From: Fulvimarina sp.
Lineage (GTDB): Bacteria; Pseudomonadota; Alphaproteobacteria; Rhizobiales; Rhizobiaceae
Assembly: GCA_002700095.1 (NCBI GenBank)
Contig: PACL01000079.1
Location: 1-36,682 of the forward strand
Direction of reading: 5' to 3'
DNA length: 36,682 nucleotides
Shown: piece by piece, positions 34,101-36,682 of the stretch
Numbering within the stretch: the stretch's first letter is position 1
Layout of the letters: every line of letters starts with the position of its first letter
Notes under the pieces: model-generated
The model's input: the letters and a program-made list of their open reading frames with translations, nothing else
The model's database searches: none
Told to the model about the DNA's origin: nothing
Position numbers and translations under genes: made by a program

Positions 34101-35223
34101 CATCCGGGCACGGCTCGGCGATGCGGAGGTGGCGGGAAGCCTCGTCATGCGCAACAGCGAGGGACTCGCCGGCTTCTCGCTCGCCGCCTATGCCGAGGGG
34201 ATCGACCTCTCAGGGCTGGCGCCGGCGCTTTCGAGCGGCGAGGGGCCGGCACGGCTCGACGGCGCCATCCGTCTCGACGCCAGCGGGCAGTCATACCAGG
34301 CGCTGATCCAGGCAGTGAGCGGGGCTGGCGACGTCACCGTCGTCAATGCCAGCATCCCCGGGGTGCCCGAGGAGATCCTCCGGCCGCTGCTTGCCGCCGC
34401 CGACGCGCCCGACTTCCAGCCGCAGGGCCAGACCGCGTCGACCTTCGCGGCGCTCGGCGCGAGCCGGTCCTTCGACGTTGCGACGGCATCGAGCGAGTTC
34501 ACCGTGACCGGGGGGACCCTGAAGCTCTCGCCGGTGGAGATCGCCGGAGGCGACACGCGCCTGACGGTCGATGCCAGCCTCGACCTTGCCGATTTGTCCC
34601 TCGACGGCGATCTGACGCTGGCGATCGATCCCGGCCGCGAAGCAGTGGCGGGGGCGGAGCCGACCGTCATCTACGATCTTTCCGGATCGCTCACCGCGCC
34701 GAGGCTCGACCTCGATGCGACGGTGCTGACCAATTATCTGTCGGTGCGCGCGCTGGAGCGCGAGCAGGCGCGGGTCGAGGCGATGCAGGAGAGCCTGGAG
34801 GAGAAGCTGCGTCTGCGCCGCGAGGGGCGCTTCTATCGCTGGCGCCAGGATACGGCGACGCGGCTGGCGGAAGAGGCCGAGTCCCGTCGCAAGGCGGCCG
34901 AGGAGGAGGCGCGGGCGCTGGAAGAGGTGCAGGCGCGGGAACGTTCGGCGGCCGAACAGGCGGCGCGCGAGAAGGCCGCGGCAGACGAGGCCGCCGCGAA
35001 GGAGGCTGCGCGCCAAGCCGCCGAAAAGCAGGCTGCGGCCGAGGCGGCTCGCCAGCCGGCCCCGGAGCGAGCGCCAAGGCCGAACCCGCCGGCAGCGTCC
35101 GGCCGGCCCTCCGAAAGGAGCCCTCCGGGGCTGACCTTCGATCGGCCGCTGCCGGCGAGCCCCAATGCCAGGACGCCCGATTTCGAGTCGCTGCCAGGTG
35201 TCACGAATCCGCTGGATTTCTGA
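31185..35223 (+). pseudogene. AsmA family protein gene, interrupted by a frameshift
   Basis: A very large AsmA-like gene in two frames. The first part (to about 31830) encodes an N-terminal membrane anchor (VLFGGLLVLALLAALVAPYF), then DWTAYRADFQREASQILGRKVIVKG and FPSVTFNEVEVV, the classic AsmA start. The second frame continues without a break in sense from the G-run at 31828-31832: removing one G joins ...GPFDGRG to SFTVDGEAVMFDV. Joined, the protein is about 1,310 to 1,345 residues. AsmA-type proteins are periplasmic, anchored in the inner membrane, and thought to help lipid transport or outer-membrane assembly. Beyond the break, the start is odd: the only ATG (31185) is far from the anchor and without ribosome-binding site, while a CTG at 31293 has GGGAG eight bases before it. 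Sequencing error, real mutation or slippage are all possible. Confidence 0.82.
31858..35223 (+). CDS. AsmA family protein, long 3' reading frame
   Basis: The downstream open frame of the split AsmA gene, 1,121 residues from its first ATG. It is rich in beta-strand patterns and repeated 'D-x-x-G' strands, as in AsmA/TamB-like groove proteins, with the conserved C-terminal AsmA part at about 780-960 (PARLDGAIRLDASGQSYQAL, GAGDVTVVNASIPGVP). The last 150 residues hold a charged coiled coil (about 970-1070, repeats of Glu/Ala/Arg) and a proline-rich end. The internal ATG is not a likely natural start; the frame belongs with the upstream part described above. Confidence 0.75.
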   Translation: MMFDVAAGIPEDDGSMPLRVTASNRTLDGEIVLDGRATATGDVPQFSGSVALVRPAPEPVDATAAAASPFEALDGGADEAGDLSRQAAVPPIRATGNIVLSSEKAEVSDLRVAAGGGAQPYILTGSGELAYGDATRFSLTLEGEQVNVDALAGGPSTAADPASPAAETHASGGTEASQQSLSRRLEAMRGILAEVPRPTMDGTVQISLPVVTAGDTTIRDVAFTAEPRAAGWKLDSFVAEVPGRTRIEASGDLGVDEGFSFEGDLLVASQQPSGFSDWLTGNVDPAVRTLSRAGFAARTTLTGDRQVFDALEIDVGGDIITGEMARVETSGTTTMTAKLKGGKVDLDAVLALSRLFTGRDRSIADADRFDLALQAGPVSYAGATADMVDADLGFDGDSLTVDHLTIAGLAGARLTSSGSLTDLSGGDAKGKLDVELDTKEPQRFFAFLQRAFPGIPLIEVLAPRAERLAPLLLSGEVEAVDGAPGKKPTLLVRLDGTADGTKIDLNSAVENGIYAAAESGRFGLDLRLENDQPTVLLGQLGIASVDLAPPSPLEVELSLSAAETGPAVASATMRAPGSEVSIDGSVEVAPGGVTGADFAVYVNSEDVGPWLRSLAIDLGQSFDEVPVDVNGGVVFRDGAWRISGLNGTIAGTDVVADLARPLGEPFTGKVTLSRLSLPWLADLVYGRPLLGPASEPDWSRQAFTASLLPPVAATVDVEAGEMTLAGGLAVSGVAASLDLSPTSAALQNIRARLGDAEVAGSLVMRNSEGLAGFSLAAYAEGIDLSGLAPALSSGEGPARLDGAIRLDASGQSYQALIQAVSGAGDVTVVNASIPGVPEEILRPLLAAADAPDFQPQGQTASTFAALGASRSFDVATASSEFTVTGGTLKLSPVEIAGGDTRLTVDASLDLADLSLDGDLTLAIDPGREAVAGAEPTVIYDLSGSLTAPRLDLDATVLTNYLSVRALEREQARVEAMQESLEEKLRLRREGRFYRWRQDTATRLAEEAESRRKAAEEEARALEEVQARERSAAEQAAREKAAADEAAAKEAARQAAEKQAAAEAARQPAPERAPRPNPPAASGRPSERSPPGLTFDRPLPASPNARTPDFESLPGVTNPLDF

Positions 35224-35464
35224 CGGCCGGCAGCTCGCGGCCATCATCGGCGCAACGTGCCAGTGCATCTTCAAGAACGAACAGGCGAATCGCCGAGGAG
35301 AGGTTGGCATCCGCGCCGCGCTCCGCGTCGATCCTGGCGATCAGGCGGGCAAGGGGGATTTCTTCGCGCGAGGCGATCTCGCGCAGACATTGCCAGAAGC
35401 GTTCTTCGATGCTGATCGATGTCGGGTGGCCGGTGATCGAGACCGAGCGCTTGACGATGGCCAT
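35201..35464 (-). CDS. Ribbon-helix-helix domain protein
   Basis: An 87-residue protein of the alphaproteobacterial ribbon-helix-helix family (RHH_4-like). The N-terminal strand VKRSVSITGHPTSISIEERFW and the helices LREIASREEIPLARLIARID with ANLSSAIRLFVLED are typical. Such proteins bind DNA as dimers; this family's targets are unknown to me. It lies 108 bases after the DUF4169 gene. Its 3' end overlaps the convergent asmA end by 23 bases. Confidence 0.85.
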   Translation of the reverse strand: MAIVKRSVSITGHPTSISIEERFWQCLREIASREEIPLARLIARIDAERGADANLSSAIRLFVLEDALARCADDGRELPAVRNPADS

Positions 35465-35572
35465 CGAGCCTATGCCGTCACGAGGGGCGTCGGACGGTCG
35501 ATCCGGCGCCGGATGGATGACGAGCTTCGAGGGAGGGAGGCGCCGGGAGGACGCCGCGCGACCGGCTTCGAA

Positions 35573-35830
35573 TCAGGCGTCGGAGGAGGTGGAGGGCAGT
35601 CCACGATCGGATGCCGCGCCCTGGGAAGACGACTTCGACTCGGCCGGTGCCTCTGGCCCAACGAGCCGTGCTCCGTCGAGAATGGCCTGGAGCCGGCCCG
35701 CCTCGATTCGCTCGGCGTTTCGCTCGGCCCTGCTGCGGCCGCTTTTCGCCCGGTTTTCGGCAGCGACGCGCTCCTTATCGTCGCGGGAGCGCTGCTTCTT
35801 GGCGCGGCGTAGATTGACGACATCGCCCAT
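35573..35830 (-). CDS. DUF4169 family protein
   Basis: An 85-residue, highly charged protein. The start MGDVVNLRRAKKQRSR and the following KERVAAENRAKSGRSRAERNAE are the recognisable pattern of DUF4169 proteins, small basic proteins of alphaproteobacteria of unknown function that sit next to sspB. A helix rich in Arg and Glu is followed by a Ser-rich tail. It begins 12 bases after the sspB stop, so it is translated from the same message. Confidence 0.82.
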   Translation of the reverse strand: MGDVVNLRRAKKQRSRDDKERVAAENRAKSGRSRAERNAERIEAGRLQAILDGARLVGPEAPAESKSSSQGAASDRGLPSTSSDA

Positions 35831-35842
35831 CCCGCCGCCAGC

Positions 35843-36403
35843 TCAGGTCTTCTTGCGAAAGGCGTCGAGAGACACGACTTCGGCGTCCTTGCGGTCGCCT
35901 TCGGCCTCGTCGTTTTCCGCGCCGCCGGTTTCGGCCTGACCGTGGTCCTTGGACAGGCGCGACACCGATGCCGGCTGGGGCAGCGGCGTCGGGGCAGGAG
36001 CGGAAGAGCCATCCACCAGCTCCGGCTGGCTGTTGGCGGCCGCGGCGCTCTGCACGTCGAATTCGAGCTCGAAATTCACCGCCGGGTCGTAGAAGCCGCG
36101 GATGGCGCTAAACGGCACCAGAAGGCGCTCGGGAATGTCAGAGAAGGAGAGGCCAACCTCGAAGGAGGCCTCGGTGACCTGCAGGTCCCAGAACTGGTGC
36201 TGGACCACGATGGTCATCAGCTCCGGATACTTCTCACGCAGCCGCGAGGAGATCCTCACGCCGGGAGCCGAGGTCAGGAAGGTGATGAAGAAATGATGCT
36301 CGCCCGGCAGCCCGGTCTTGGCCACCTCGCTGAGAACCTTGCGGATGACGCCGCGGAGCGCCTCCTGCGCGAGAACGTCGTATCGAATAAGATCCTGGCC
36401 CAT
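35843..36403 (-). CDS. sspB: SspB, alpha-type adaptor for ClpXP
   Basis: A 186-residue alphaproteobacterial SspB, the adaptor that captures ssrA-tagged proteins and hands them to ClpXP. The core domain (1-125) includes IRYDVLAQEALRGVIRKVL, GEHHFFITFLTSAPGVRIS and the tag-groove region LVPFSAIRGFYDPAVNFELEF. A flexible Ala/Pro/Glu linker follows, and the C-terminal EVVSLDAFRKKT is the conserved tail expected to dock on the ClpX N-domain. It lies about 70 bases downstream of the tmRNA gene on the same strand, and 12 bases before the DUF4169 gene. The adaptor and the tag-encoding RNA being neighbours is a sensible functional linkage. Confidence 0.94.
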   Translation of the reverse strand: MGQDLIRYDVLAQEALRGVIRKVLSEVAKTGLPGEHHFFITFLTSAPGVRISSRLREKYPELMTIVVQHQFWDLQVTEASFEVGLSFSDIPERLLVPFSAIRGFYDPAVNFELEFDVQSAAAANSQPELVDGSSAPAPTPLPQPASVSRLSKDHGQAETGGAENDEAEGDRKDAEVVSLDAFRKKT

Positions 36404-36473
36404 TCCGGCGTTCCGATCCCCTCATTCCCCATTCCGCGCAAGCGGACACATCGACCCAAAGGCGTACATGAAA

Positions 36474-36682
36474 GTGGAGGCTTCTGTTGCCAGGCGCCTC
36501 CGAGCCCCGCCTAGAAGTGCGAACCCCCAGGACTTGAATTGAAGCTATCGCACAGCTTACGCTGCGAGACGTGCTTCCGCATAGTTGTCGTTGGCAACTA
36601 CTTTTTCGGCCCGATAACGGCGGAACCATGCCGAGCAAAAATCCGCTCTTTACACCCTCGTCGATCCTATTTCGCCCCCGCC
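36474..36682 (-). ncRNA. ssrA: tmRNA (permuted alphaproteobacterial type), coding part, partial
   Basis: On the minus strand the sequence from the window edge begins with GGGGGCGAAATAGGATCGAC (36679-36660), the conserved 5' acceptor and D-like region of tmRNA. The tag reading frame follows at 36595-36557: ANDNYAEARLAA and TAA, with resume codon GCC after GTAGTT. After the tag comes about 80 bases ending in a stable stem (36496-36501 with 36476-36481). No T-arm and no GCCCCC-CCA end follows the tag, so this is the circularly permuted gene of alphaproteobacteria, whose acceptor RNA piece is encoded upstream, beyond the right edge of the window. The two pieces pair after processing. The 3' boundary is estimated. 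The RNA rescues stalled ribosomes and tags the product for ClpXP. Confidence 0.92.

Noticed and set aside
33774..35939. A 721-codon plus-strand frame crossing the end of asmA into sspB.
   Set aside because: Low-complexity Arg/Gly/Ala product, overlapping three better-supported genes; a frame shadow.
36474..36682. A one-piece tmRNA.
   Set aside because: After the tag there is no T-arm and no acceptor strand complementary to GGGGGC with CCA, so the permuted form is the better reading.
1..36682. Search for CRISPR arrays, insertion sequences, integrases, att sites, tRNA and rRNA genes.
   Set aside because: No regularly spaced repeats, transposase motifs or tRNA-like cloverleaf patterns were seen by eye; the gene content is core-genome in character.

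Overview
The window looks like chromosomal DNA of a GC-rich alphaproteobacterium, most likely Hyphomicrobiales (rhizobial relatives). I infer this from the gene content and order: a che operon in the order mcp-cheS-cheY-cheA-cheW-cheR-cheB-cheY-cheD-cheT, the order rpsF-rpsR-DUF2232-rplI, the alpha-type SspB with its DUF4169 and ribbon-helix-helix neighbours, and a circularly permuted (two-piece) tmRNA gene whose tag reads ANDNYAEARLAA. I cannot name a genus. I see no insertion sequence, phage gene, CRISPR array, tRNA or rRNA.

Layout. 1-4827, minus strand: ribokinase, a one-domain ModE, the molybdate ABC transporter modA-modB-modC and a cytochrome b561, with a 24-bp palindrome over the modA promoter. 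5198-14279, plus strand: a complete ten-gene chemotaxis operon, closed by a strong hairpin. 14494-18695, minus strand: a cyclopropane-fatty-acid synthase, then the ribosomal cluster rpsF-rpsR-DUF2232-rplI with its own terminator. 19122-21740: a small exported protein, a possible 38-residue protein on the opposite strand and a BCCT-type betaine/choline transporter. 21858-25450, minus strand: a zinc-less MDR oxidoreductase, a BaiN/HI0933-type flavoprotein and leuB. 25529-27711, plus strand: an exported M23 peptidase-like protein and an MscS-type channel. 27793-28785: a MarR regulator divergent from a small membrane protein, sharing a compact promoter with two palindromes. 28820-31053: a hotdog thioesterase divergent from an FAD-linked D-lactate-dehydrogenase-like oxidase. 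31185-35223: a very large AsmA-family gene interrupted by a one-base frameshift. 35201-36682, minus strand: an RHH protein, DUF4169, SspB and the tmRNA gene, which runs off the window edge.

How genes work together. The che operon supplies the receptor, kinase, coupling protein, both adaptation enzymes, the deamidase, two response regulators and two alphaproteobacterial accessory proteins (CheS-like STAS protein, CheT-like protein with a DxxxQ motif), so it is a self-contained signalling unit; no flagellar gene is in view. The mod genes form a molybdate uptake unit with the regulator just upstream and its probable operator in between. At the right edge, the RNA that adds the degradation tag and the adaptor that delivers tagged proteins to ClpXP are adjacent.

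Most of the window is ordinary core genome. The points most worth checking are the asmA frameshift in a G-run (and its likely CTG start), the sensor-less ModE coupled by ATGA overlap to ribokinase, the DxxxQ motif of the last che gene, the two-palindrome MarR promoter, the ssrA-sspB adjacency, and the small minus-strand frame at 19779-19895.
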